DNA of 64,000 bases from Oscillospiraceae bacterium (lineage in GTDB: Bacteria > Bacillota > Clostridia > Oscillospirales > Ruminococcaceae). The position numbers and the translations under genes are program-made. The notes beneath the pieces were generated by a model. The model searched no databases. It had not been told where the DNA came from and was given only the letters and a program-made list of their open reading frames with translations. Positions within the stretch are counted from its first letter, which is position 1, and each line of letters opens with the position of its first letter. The DNA is taken from contig JAFRUS010000107.1 in assembly GCA_017438745.1 (NCBI GenBank), forward strand, positions 1-64,000. Direction: 5' to 3'. Below, one piece after another: positions 45,057-52,679 of the stretch.

Positions 45057-47333
45057 AACTTTTTCCTCCGTTTTTACTATTCTTGTTTTTATTTTCTTAT
45101 CATGACTTGCATCATGAATTTTAACCAGGTTAAGTCTGAGAGCATTCATGCACACGCAGAAACTTGACATCGCCATTGCCGCTGCACCGTATGCAGGCTT
45201 CATATCGATTCCGTACAGACCTATTGCAAGTGGTATGCACACGGCGTTGTAAATGAATGCCCAGAACAGATTTTCGTGGATATTCCTTATAGTTGCCCTG
45301 CTCAGACGGATTGCTGATGAAACATCTGTCAGTCTGTTCTTCATGACAACTATATCAGCCGCATCTATCGCAACGTCTGCGCCAGCGCCAATTGCTATTC
45401 CTGTATCCGCTGTGGTCAGTGCGGGAGCGTCGTTGATACCGTCGCCTGCCATGATGACCTTTCCCTGCTTTTTAAGCTCTGATATTTTCTTTGCCTTGCC
45501 GTCAGGAAGAACTCCCGCGATGACATCATCAATACCTGCCTGTCTGCCAATTGCACGGGCTGTACGTTCGTTGTCTCCCGTGAGCATAACTACGTTTATG
45601 CCCATGCCTTTCAGCTCTTTTACTGCTGCCGCTGAGTCGCTTTTTATCGTGTCAGCAACGGCAATGATACCTGTAAACTTACCGCCCTTTGCAAACAACA
45701 GAGGTGTTTTTCCCTCGTCGGAAAGTTCAGTAACTTTTGCAGAAAACTCTGCGGAGATATCATACTTCTGCGAGATATATTTATAGCTTCCGCCTTCAAG
45801 CAGTTCACCGTCAAGCGTTGCCGAAAGGCCGTTTCCCGCAAGAGCCTTAAAGTCATCGACTTCAGGGATAGTCATACCAGACGTTCTTGCAATAACTGCT
45901 TTTGCAAGAGGATGCTCACTTTTGACTTCAAGAGCCGAAGCATATGTGAGCAGCTCGTTTTCGGTGATTTCATACGGAATAATATCCGTAACTTCCGGTC
46001 TTCCCTCGGTGACAGTTCCTGTCTTGTCGAGTGCAGCTATATTCGCTCTGCCGACAGCTTCAAGTGAAGCGGCAGTCTTGTAAAGTATGCCGTTTTTCGC
46101 ACCGACTCCGCTTCCAACCATGACAGCAACGGGAGTAGCAAGTCCAAGCGCACACGGACAGCTTATAACTAGCACCGATATTGCTCTTGCTATGGCAAAG
46201 CTGAATTCCTTGCCTGCAATCAGCCATCCTGCAAGAGTAAGCAGAGCTACCACCATAACAGCCGGAACAAATATTCCCGATACTTTATCTGCTATTCGTG
46301 CAATAGGAGCCTTTGTAGCCGCTGCATCGGATACGGTCTTTATGATCTGAGAGAGCGTAGTATCTTTGCCGACTCTTGTGGCACGGCAGCGGATATAGCC
46401 TGATTTGTTTATTGTAGCTGCAGATACGACAGATCCTTCTTCTTTGTCTGCCGGAATGCTTTCGCCTGTGAGTGCGGATTCGTCCACCGAAGACGAGCCG
46501 TATACCACAACTCCGTCGGCAGGAATACTTGCACCGGGCTTTACTGCAAAAATATCACCCTCACGGACTTCTCCGATACCAACTTCGTGTTCTTCTCCGT
46601 CTTTATAAAGAACAGCCGTCTTCGGAGCAAGTTTCATAAGTCCTTTCAGGGCATCGGTGGTCCGGCCTTTTGACATTGCTTCAAGCATCTTACCGACTGT
46701 GATGAGTGCAGGTATCATCGCTGCCGATTCAAAATAAAGATTCATTCCGTATTTCATAACGATCTCATGCTCGCCGTTTCCCTGAGCAAGTATCATAATG
46801 AACAGTTCAGCCAGAGAATATCCGAACGAGGCACCTGAACCAAGTGCTACGAGCGTGTCCATATTAGGATGTCCGCTTAAAAGCGACTTAAAACCGTTTG
46901 TGAAGAATTTTGAATTTATCATCATGATGATGATAGCGAGAAGCATCTCAAATACACCTAAGAACACATAATTATCAAAAGCCGCCGGTGCGGGGAATCC
47001 CCACATCATATGGCCCATTGAAAAGTACATCAAAACCAGCAGCACTGCTACTGATTTTATCAGTCGCTTTTTCAGCACCGGTGTTTCCGTGTCTTTAAGC
47101 ATATCGTCATCAGCTGCCGTTTGTTCAGCCTGTGCTCCCTTTTTCGAAGCACCATAGCCTGCGTTCTCAACGGCCCTGATGATATCCGCATCAGATGCAG
47201 TCCCCTCAACGCCCATTGAATTTGTGAGAAGGCTTACCGCACAGCTCTGCACTCCCGGAACAGCTGACACAGCCTTTTCTACTCTTGCACTGCATGCGGC
47301 ACAGCTCATTCCCGTTACATTGTATTGTTCCAT
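44847..47333 (-). CDS. copA: Copper-exporting P1B-type ATPase with C-terminal CopZ-like domain
   Basis: 828 residues. N-terminal HMA domain with GMSCAAC (C11, C14), eight helices, the ion motif SCPCALGLATPV, phosphorylation site DKTGT, TGDN and GDGINDAP. The HP motif is SEHPLA. After the last helix a second HMA domain (about 760-828) with GMMCEHC is joined in frame. It pumps Cu(I) out of the cell; the added domain corresponds to the chaperone CopZ. Eleven bases after csoR, with an AAAGGA site. Confidence 0.95.
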   Translation of the reverse strand: MEQYNVTGMSCAACSARVEKAVSAVPGVQSCAVSLLTNSMGVEGTASDADIIRAVENAGYGASKKGAQAEQTAADDDMLKDTETPVLKKRLIKSVAVLLVLMYFSMGHMMWGFPAPAAFDNYVFLGVFEMLLAIIIMMINSKFFTNGFKSLLSGHPNMDTLVALGSGASFGYSLAELFIMILAQGNGEHEIVMKYGMNLYFESAAMIPALITVGKMLEAMSKGRTTDALKGLMKLAPKTAVLYKDGEEHEVGIGEVREGDIFAVKPGASIPADGVVVYGSSSVDESALTGESIPADKEEGSVVSAATINKSGYIRCRATRVGKDTTLSQIIKTVSDAAATKAPIARIADKVSGIFVPAVMVVALLTLAGWLIAGKEFSFAIARAISVLVISCPCALGLATPVAVMVGSGVGAKNGILYKTAASLEAVGRANIAALDKTGTVTEGRPEVTDIIPYEITENELLTYASALEVKSEHPLAKAVIARTSGMTIPEVDDFKALAGNGLSATLDGELLEGGSYKYISQKYDISAEFSAKVTELSDEGKTPLLFAKGGKFTGIIAVADTIKSDSAAAVKELKGMGINVVMLTGDNERTARAIGRQAGIDDVIAGVLPDGKAKKISELKKQGKVIMAGDGINDAPALTTADTGIAIGAGADVAIDAADIVVMKNRLTDVSSAIRLSRATIRNIHENLFWAFIYNAVCIPLAIGLYGIDMKPAYGAAAMAMSSFCVCMNALRLNLVKIHDASHDKKIKTRIVKTEEKVMTKTLKIEGMMCEHCESRVKKTLEAIDGIESAAPDHNTNTAVITLSSDVPVDVIKAAIEAQDYSFIGME

Positions 47334-47344
47334 ATAGATCCTTT

Positions 47345-47680
47345 CTATTTCATGATCTTCTGCAATGTAGTTACAAGTTCATCTATAACTTCGTCTTTTC
47401 CTGCACGGATATCATTTACTACACAGCTTTTCATATGTGAAGCCAGCAGCTCCTTGCTGAAACTGTTAAGCGCACTGTTTATCGCTGATACCTGTATAAG
47501 TATGTCCGGGCAATAGGCGTCGTTTTCAAGCATCTTTTCAACTCCCCTGACCTGCCCTTCTATTCTTTTCAGACGATTCATAAGCGACTTGAATTCTTCC
47601 TCACTGCGTTTCTTCTTACGTTCACAGCAGGACTTTTCAGATCCCTGCTCAGAATTGCAGCAGCATTCTTTATTTTTCAT
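47345..47680 (-). CDS. csoR: CsoR-type copper-sensing repressor
   Basis: About 111 residues of the DUF156 family. The Cu(I) ligands C57, H82 and C86 (AYCPDIL and ASHMKSC) are present. An extra Cys-rich N-terminus (CCCNS, SCCE) may bind metal too. I use the ATG at 47680, since a GTG three codons earlier overlaps the AAAGGAG site. It should repress its own operon through the boxes at 47697-47749. Confidence 0.93.
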   Translation of the reverse strand: MKNKECCCNSEQGSEKSCCERKKKRSEEEFKSLMNRLKRIEGQVRGVEKMLENDAYCPDILIQVSAINSALNSFSKELLASHMKSCVVNDIRAGKDEVIDELVTTLQKIMK

Positions 47681-47696
47681 GGATAACACTCCTTTA

Positions 47697-47755
47697 TATA
47701 CCCCTGCCGGGTATATTCTGGTTATAATTATATACCCTCATGGGGTATTTGTCAA
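47697..47755 (-). promoter_or_regulatory. csoR-copA promoter with two CsoR operators
   Basis: On the minus strand TTGACA (47755-47750), a 17-base spacer and TATAAT (47732-47727) form a consensus promoter. TATACCC-N5-GGGTATT (47731-47749) fills the spacer, and TATACCC-N5-GGGTATA (47697-47715) lies downstream of the -10. Both match the known CsoR box pattern (ATACCC...GGGTAT). Binding in the spacer would block polymerase without copper. Confidence 0.88.
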
Positions 47756-47771
47756 GCGTTAAAAGAGATAA

Positions 47772-47794
47772 CGGTCAGCCATTTCGGCTGACCG
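47772..47794 (-). terminator. Terminator after the alkD-like gene
   Basis: CGGTCAGCC and GGCTGACCG form a 9-bp stem; on the minus strand TTATCTCTTTT follows. It protects the csoR promoter from read-through. Confidence 0.7.
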
Positions 47795-47837
47795 CTTTGT
47801 TTCGTTATTGGTTATGCATCACACCAGCAAATTACTG

Positions 47838-48533
47838 TTATCTGCTCTGACGCACCTTTAATGTCTTTAAATATGCCTTTTGTTCATCCGTGATCCTGTA
47901 GCTTTCCGCACTTTTCTGGATAGCTTTATTATGCGTCCAGTCATCCAGCTTCTTTTCTTCCAGATACGGTAAGATCGATTCATACTGCTTCGCAAGAGCT
48001 GTTGCAAAGTACCATGCGATCATCATTTTGATGTAATATTCCTCAGACCTGACTGCCGCCACCATATCCGCATATTTTGTGTCAAACCGTTCATTCAGGA
48101 AGTGCTGCATCAGCATTCCTATCGCAAATCTGACTGTATAGGTTTTCTCAGATTTTATCCACGTCTGAATGTACGGAAGCAGCTTCTCCGGATCTTTTTT
48201 AAAGGAAATGGGATTTAACTGATCGCAGGTAGCCCAGTTATCAATGAAGGGCAGAAATGCGCTAACTTCCGCAATGCACTTGTCAAAATCCTTCTCCAGT
48301 GATATCACAAAAGCGTGAAGCTGATCTTCATCGAAATACTGATGCGGCAGTGCGGAAAGAAATTCTCCTGTGCCGCTGTCTTTATTTAAGCGTTTGGCAA
48401 ACGCACGAAGCGCTGGTGTTCTGACTCCTATGATCCTGTCAGAATTTACTGTTGGAATAATCTTAGCCTGCATCACGGCATAGTCCTGATCACGCATTTG
48501 TAACAGTTCTGCTACGATCTCATCTCTGTTCAT
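47838..48533 (-). CDS. DNA alkylation repair protein (AlkD-like HEAT-repeat)
   Basis: 231 residues, all helical HEAT-like repeats. IIGVRTPALRAFAKRL, FIDNWATCDQL and a late DWTHNKAIQK fit the AlkC/AlkD glycosylase superfamily, which removes N3/N7-alkylated purines. The WATCD motif (W and D of the active cleft) is conserved. It has a GGGGGA site and is the last core-type gene before the defence-type island. Confidence 0.85.
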   Translation of the reverse strand: MNRDEIVAELLQMRDQDYAVMQAKIIPTVNSDRIIGVRTPALRAFAKRLNKDSGTGEFLSALPHQYFDEDQLHAFVISLEKDFDKCIAEVSAFLPFIDNWATCDQLNPISFKKDPEKLLPYIQTWIKSEKTYTVRFAIGMLMQHFLNERFDTKYADMVAAVRSEEYYIKMMIAWYFATALAKQYESILPYLEEKKLDDWTHNKAIQKSAESYRITDEQKAYLKTLKVRQSR

Positions 48534-48657
48534 TCGGATTCCCCCTTACTCATCCTTATTATACCAAGCTGCTGCCGAAAAGTCAATTATTTGGCTAAAA
48601 AGCGTTTCTGATGGCAATTTCTCGAATATTTCAAAACAATAATTTGGTATCAAACAG

Positions 48658-48745
48658 TGCGGTTCGATAGCGGCAAGAGTGCGGTTTTGTAACCGTTAGA
48701 ATGCGGTTCTAAGTCCGTGCAGCTGCGGTTTCGCTTCCGGTATAT
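48658..48745. repeat. Four direct repeats with exact 22-bp period
   Basis: TGCGGTT begins at 48658, 48680, 48702 and 48724, so the period is exactly 22. Units two to four also share CCG near positions 13-17. The remaining positions vary. Two helical turns per unit puts all copies on one face of the DNA, as for binding-site iterons. The number is too small and the units too diverged for a CRISPR. Confidence 0.75.
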
Positions 48746-48853
48746 ACAGGAATTTTAATCAATCAGATAGACCGTATTATCCATATTTGGTTTTTCTCCT
48801 TTAATTGCTGACTGATTGGGAGTTCTTCTTTAATTATTCGTTAAATGAAGGTC

Positions 48854-49042
48854 TCTTTTGCAAAGGGACAACCCTATGAAGGGGGAGAACAATAAAACCG
48901 CAGCAAAAGCACGGCATTTCTCCCCCTTCCTACGGTTTTCCCTCTGCACTCCTTTTCCGTCACCTTCCTCCTCATTGCCGGCTTTTGCTTTTTATTATAG
49001 TGCGACGGTTTTCGGGCTTAAGGCGAGGCCATGCGTTATGGA
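48854..49042. repeat. 190-bp island repeat, copy 1
   Basis: It starts TCTTTTGCAAAGGGACAACC and ends GCGTTATGG. Internal complementary segments are GGGGGAGAA/TTCTCCCCC, GCAAAAGC/GCTTTTGC and AGGG/CCCT. It is about 90% identical to copy 2 (51100) by eye and less so to copy 3 (51709). It lies directly after the Septu-like operon on the minus strand. Confidence 0.85.
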
Positions 49043-49052
49043 AAAAACTTAT

Positions 49053-49685
49053 TCATTTACAGTGTTTTTTTAGCCAGTCAAGAATAATTCCGCAATACTC
49101 ATACTTCTGTCCTTTTTTATTAAAGCCGGAATATTTCTCGATAAACTTCTTTATAAGAGAATTGATATCTCCGGTAGCCTTGATTTTCTGAAGTTCACAT
49201 ACAAATTCTTTCTTTGCCCTGCTTCTGTTCTGAGGTAATCCAACTTCAGAGCAATTCAGATTGAGAACTTTATCAAGGTCTTTATTTATAGCAGAATCTT
49301 CGGAATATATTATGCCATCAGAGCTGTAATGAATTCCTTTCAGTGTTTTTTCATCCAGCGGATTTACAGTTATTTTAGTATTTCCTCTGTGTTTGTCACA
49401 AATCAAGGCTCCTTTACCTTCATTACCATCACAGACTGCAAGCATATTGGTATACTCGAGAGCTTTCGACGCATCTGTGCTCTGCGGAGTTATATGTTCA
49501 ATTGTAGCGCCTTTTTCATGAGATATCCTCTGCATACAATACGCACATAAATACCCTTGTTCCTTCATTAATGATTCGATGATCTCATACTTATTTTCCT
49601 TAGAAAGTCCGTCGTAAGATGAGAATTTCTGCTTTTTATATGAAGTAAGACATACTGGTTCTTTTCCTTTATTGATCTTTATCAT
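49053..49685 (-). CDS. ptuB: PtuB-like HNH endonuclease (Septu)
   Basis: A 210-residue nuclease of the TIGR02646/HNH type. CAYC (47-50) and CDKH (96-99) are zinc ligands. EHITPQS supplies the first histidine (H64), N80 in LEYTNMLAVC the asparagine. In Septu, PtuB is the effector nuclease restrained by PtuA. Its ATG overlaps the stop of the ATPase gene by one base (TAATG), so both are made together. Confidence 0.83.
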   Translation of the reverse strand: MIKINKGKEPVCLTSYKKQKFSSYDGLSKENKYEIIESLMKEQGYLCAYCMQRISHEKGATIEHITPQSTDASKALEYTNMLAVCDGNEGKGALICDKHRGNTKITVNPLDEKTLKGIHYSSDGIIYSEDSAINKDLDKVLNLNCSEVGLPQNRSRAKKEFVCELQKIKATGDINSLIKKFIEKYSGFNKKGQKYEYCGIILDWLKKHCK

Positions 49686-50950
49686 TATTCAGACTCCAGT
49701 TCTTCTTCAAAATCAAGTCTTACTTTACATGAAGCAAGATCTGCATCATCGGTTTTAAGTATTTCTTCCAGTCTGGATACAGTCTCCCTTGCATCTTTGA
49801 AATTTCGTGAATCGAGCTGTTCTTCAAATAGCGTAAAGAGTTTCTTTACTTTTTCCGGTCTTTCAGATACGCCCATTACCGTGTTTGTAATTGTATTCAT
49901 ATCACGGCCATATGTTTCAATTGAAGGATATTCAGCTTTGTCACCATTAAGAATGATAAGACTTTCTCTTTTCGCGGAATTGATAACAGCAGGCGCATGA
50001 GTTGTAACTATAAACTGTACCTTCGGGAATACTTTCATAAGAACTTCAAGTATCCTCTGCTGCCATTCCGGATGAAGATGCAGATCAATCTCATCGATAA
50101 GGATTATGCCATCAGTTTCTTTAATTGCTTTCTTTTTAAGTCCCGGATTAACAGATGCCATACGATAGGCTATATCAGCAATAAGACAAATAAAACTGCG
50201 GTAACCATCACTTAACTGTGATGTAAGAAGCACATGTTCCTTCTTTTTCTTATCTTTATAAGTTACTTCAAGCTCATGTTCCAGCAAATTGCTCTGTACC
50301 TTTACACTGCTAAATCCACTTAACAGTTTAAATGCATCTTCAACAGCCTCAGTTACAGCAGATAACAGAGCATCGCTTTTACGGGACTGCAATTCAAGAT
50401 AAGTCATTTTCTCAAACCAGATATTCATTGATTTTGAATCAAGATGAGCATCAAGGCAACTGGAATATCCGTTTTTACGACTGAAAGATGTCTTCGTAAG
50501 ATTATCAAGCGAAATACTTTCAGAGTTATTCCATAATCGTCCGGCACCGTATGCACAAACAACCGGTAAAACAGTATTATCATTCTCTTTTGCAAGTTTA
50601 TCATTATAGATTCCTGAAACCTCAGAAGCAGCATAGCTGTTTCTGTTGCCGTTATATTTCATTGTCTGGGTATAACTGCATTCCAGTCCCGAAACATATC
50701 CCGACATTGATATTTCAACCGGGAAGCATTTCTCACCTTTATTAAGTCGAATATCATTTTTTCTCATAGTTTCGCTTTTGAAATCAAAAAGAGATCTGAA
50801 TACAACGCTTAATAACTTCCCTGTTGCATCAATTATTGTAGATTTACCGCTTCCATTAGCACCAATGATCACGGTAAGTCTGTCTTTAAACTCAATTTCA
50901 AAATCTTCGTATTTTCTGAAATTTTTCAGGTTAAGTTTATCAACTAACAT
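49685..50950 (-). CDS. ptuA: PtuA-like AAA15/SMC-type ATPase (Septu)
   Basis: 421 residues. FRKYEDFEIEFKDRLTVIIG leads into Walker A GANGSGKST (30-38). The signature-like QLSDGYRSFICL, Walker B GIILIDEIDLHLHPEW and H-loop VTTHAPAVI show an ABC/OLD-like ATPase without coiled-coil hinge. With PtuB it makes a type I Septu-like anti-phage pair. No reverse transcriptase is near, so it is not part of a retron here. Flanked on both sides by 190-bp repeats. Confidence 0.83.
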   Translation of the reverse strand: MLVDKLNLKNFRKYEDFEIEFKDRLTVIIGANGSGKSTIIDATGKLLSVVFRSLFDFKSETMRKNDIRLNKGEKCFPVEISMSGYVSGLECSYTQTMKYNGNRNSYAASEVSGIYNDKLAKENDNTVLPVVCAYGAGRLWNNSESISLDNLTKTSFSRKNGYSSCLDAHLDSKSMNIWFEKMTYLELQSRKSDALLSAVTEAVEDAFKLLSGFSSVKVQSNLLEHELEVTYKDKKKKEHVLLTSQLSDGYRSFICLIADIAYRMASVNPGLKKKAIKETDGIILIDEIDLHLHPEWQQRILEVLMKVFPKVQFIVTTHAPAVINSAKRESLIILNGDKAEYPSIETYGRDMNTITNTVMGVSERPEKVKKLFTLFEEQLDSRNFKDARETVSRLEEILKTDDADLASCKVRLDFEEELESE

Positions 50951-51394
50951 AATATTTCTCTTTCTCTGTTTATATCAAACAGCAGATGGTGTTCATTTCT
51001 GTTATAGTGAATATTAAAAAATAAAATCAATTATTATTATAGCATAATAATTGATTTATAGCAATTTCATCATAGTGTTTTTTGAAAGATAATTACAGGT
51101 CTTTTGCAAAGGGACAACCCTATGAAGGGGGAGAACAATAAAATCGCAGCAAAAGCACGGCATTTCTCCCCCTTCCTACGGTTTTCCCTCTGCACTCCTT
51201 TTCCGTCACCTTTCCCTTCATTGCCTGCTTTTGCTTTTTTATTATAGCGCGGCGGTTTTCGGGCTTAAGGCGAGGCCCATGCGTTATGGATAAGTGATGT
51301 TTAAGTTAATTATTCTTTGTTTTCTATTGTAAAAACAAATGCAAAATGTTATACTGTAGTTAATGAAAGACTATGGTATAAGGAGGTTGAAGAT
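50951..51394. other. Spacer between ptuA and the small Rpn-tail-like gene
   Basis: 444 bases. An AT-rich stretch of about 140 bases next to ptuA should contain its promoter. Copy 2 of the 190-bp repeat follows (51100-51290). Then about 100 AT-rich bases lead to the AAGGAGG of the small gene. Confidence 0.5.
51100..51290. repeat. 190-bp island repeat, copy 2
   Basis: Nearly the same as copy 1 over its full length, with the same ends (TCTTTTGCAAAGGGAC to GCGTTATGGA) and same orientation. Most differences fall in the CACC-TTCC-TCATTGCC and TAGCGCGGCGG parts. It separates the Septu module from the small gene. Confidence 0.85.
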
Positions 51395-51592
51395 ATGTGC
51401 AATCTAGGATACTCTATTGAAATTGAAGCCCTTAATAAAGGCAAAAGAAAAGGCAAAACTGAAACCCAGCTTGAAAACATCCGCTCACTTATGAAAAATA
51501 TGCACTGGACAGTAGAAGAAGCTATGAACGCTTTAGATATCCCGGAAAAAGAACGCAAAGGCCTTCTTAAAAAGCTCGAAACTACTGCTTAA
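51395..51592 (+). CDS. Small protein resembling the C-terminal tail of Rpn/PD-(D/E)XK transposase-like proteins
   Basis: 65 residues from the ATG at 51395, which has AAGGAGG at seven bases. The order MCNLGYSIEIEALNKGKRKGKTE, then SLMKNMHWTVEEAMNALDIPE resembles the lysine/glycine repeat and helical end seen after the nuclease domain in Rpn (COG5464) proteins. Here it stands alone with its own binding site and terminator, so it is either a remnant or an independent small protein. It is on the opposite strand to its neighbours. Confidence 0.6.
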   Translation: MCNLGYSIEIEALNKGKRKGKTETQLENIRSLMKNMHWTVEEAMNALDIPEKERKGLLKKLETTA

Positions 51593-51614
51593 ATATCACA
51601 AATAAAAATAATCA

Positions 51615-51663
51615 GCCGCACCTTGCCGGATCACTGATCTGCATGAGATGCGGCATTTTTTTT
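51615..51663 (+). terminator. Terminator after the small gene
   Basis: GCCGCA (51615-51620) pairs with TGCGGC (51649-51654), with a second inner GATCA/TGATC pairing, followed by ATTTTTTTT. Confidence 0.75.
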
Positions 51664-51708
51664 ACTTACTCATTATTTTTCTCACGACAAAATCGAATAG
51701 GGGGTTTT

Positions 51709-51896
51709 CTTTTCTGCAAAGGGACAACCCTATGAAGGGGGAGAACGACTAAACCGCAGCAAAAGCCGGCATTTCTCCCCCTTCCTATGGTTTTCCCTCT
51801 GCACTCCTTTTCCTTCACCATCCCCCACATTGCCGGCTTATGCTTTTTTATTATAGCGCGAAGGCTGGTGGGCTTAAGGCAGGGTTGGTGCGTTAT
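51709..51896. repeat. 190-bp island repeat, copy 3
   Basis: The most diverged copy, in the same orientation. It keeps GCAAAGGGACAACCCTATGA, the GGGGGAGAA/TTCTCCCCC pair and GTGCGTTAT near the end. It lies immediately 3' of the large minus-strand operon. Confidence 0.8.
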
Positions 51897-51919
51897 ATAA
51901 GGGTCGCTGTCAGAGTTTT

Positions 51920-52204
51920 TCAGTTCTTAGTGCTCTGTTCGGCTTTCCATTTCTTGTAGGCTTCTTTCATGCATCTTGCGCACGGACGGTATCCGGCTGC
52001 TATGGCTGTCGCTTCGTCTTTGAAGAATACGCGGTATTTTGTGTTTTCACCTTTGGCGATATAGCGAAGTGCTGACGGACAGTCGAGGCGACCGTAGATT
52101 TTAAGTTTTCTGTGCCCTCCAAGTGTGCCTTTTTCGGCGGATTGATATGTGGTTCCGTTGGCGGCGGTGAGGGTGTAGAGTTTTGGTTCTTGTATTTCGT
52201 TCAT
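51920..52204 (-). CDS. Small Ada-type zinc-binding domain protein
   Basis: 94 residues. The C-terminal half, VFFKDEATAIAAGYRPCARC, is the Ada N-terminal (methylphosphotriester) domain signature. Cysteines C42, C75 and C78 are present, but the pair C-x3-C of Ada is reduced to one (DCPSAL), so the alkyl-accepting cysteine or a zinc ligand is missing or replaced. KGTLGGHRKLKIYGRLDCP is typical of stand-alone Firmicutes members. It starts nine bases after the second ExbD-like gene, without a strong binding site, and may be the last gene of the operon. Confidence 0.7.
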   Translation of the reverse strand: MNEIQEPKLYTLTAANGTTYQSAEKGTLGGHRKLKIYGRLDCPSALRYIAKGENTKYRVFFKDEATAIAAGYRPCARCMKEAYKKWKAEQSTKN

Positions 52205-52213
52205 AATAATATT

Positions 52214-52663
52214 TTATTCAGAATAAGAAATATTATTGCTCTCCAGCTTAGCTTTCAATGCGTCATAGGCTTTCTTAGATGAATTGTCATCTTTGATTTC
52301 TACTATGAATTTCCCATTAATCTCTTTCAATTCATTAATAAGATCATCTAATCCAATAGTACTGTTTTCATAAATATATTCACTTCCAGACACAGTAACT
52401 TCAATTATTGTTACCGCTTCTTCAGTAATTTCAGTTGTTTCAGAATCTGTAATAGCTTCCTGAGTTACTTCCGAACTCTCTTGACTTTCACTACTGCTAC
52501 TTGCATCAGAATTAGTCCCTGAACCATTTGAAAACAAACTGAACGAAGCACCACATCCTTTAAAAAGTCCTACTACAGCTAAAACTGCAAGAGTTAAAAC
52601 TGTACTACACCCTATAACTGCACGTTTGAATTTCTCTCCTAAACTTGAATTATCTGACTTCAT
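52214..52663 (-). CDS. Second ExbD/TolR-like membrane protein
   Basis: 149 residues from the ATG at 52663, with AGGAGG upstream. One membrane helix (about 13-35) is followed by a Ser/Glu/Thr-rich linker (about 40-88). The end, about 90-149 (VTVSGSEYIYENSTIGLDDL, then NGKFIVEIKDD and SSKKAYDALKAKLESN), follows the beta-alpha-beta order of the ExbD/TolR outer domain, with the INELK-type helix and IVEIKDD strand. The helix has no acidic residue, unlike ExbD, so it cannot carry protons itself. The call is by eye and needs a profile search. Confidence 0.55.
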   Translation of the reverse strand: MKSDNSSLGEKFKRAVIGCSTVLTLAVLAVVGLFKGCGASFSLFSNGSGTNSDASSSSESQESSEVTQEAITDSETTEITEEAVTIIEVTVSGSEYIYENSTIGLDDLINELKEINGKFIVEIKDDNSSKKAYDALKAKLESNNISYSE

Positions 52664-52679
52664 CAATAATCCCCTCCTA

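Larger units (their letters stand above)
48534..49052. other. Island boundary region
   Basis: 519 bases without a gene. It contains an AT-rich stretch, the 22-bp-period repeats (48658-48745), an AT-rich gap of about 110 bases with no clear signal, and copy 1 of the 190-bp repeat (48854-49042), which ends ten bases before the ptuB-like stop. Confidence 0.6.
51593..51919. other. Spacer between the small gene and the large defence operon
   Basis: 327 bases that hold the small gene's terminator (51615-51663), a 45-base AT-rich gap, and copy 3 of the 190-bp repeat (51709-51896), which ends 23 bases before the stop of the last operon gene. Confidence 0.6.

Noticed and set aside
48658..48745. CRISPR array
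   Set aside because: Only seven bases are strictly repeated, the period is 22 and no cas gene is present.
48854..49042. attC sites of an integron
   Set aside because: No integrase is visible and the repeats lack convincing paired core sites (RYYYAAC/GTTRRRY); only the placement after modules is similar.
49053..50950. Retron-associated Septu (Ec78-like)
   Set aside because: No reverse transcriptase or msr/msd-like RNA is visible near the pair within the window.
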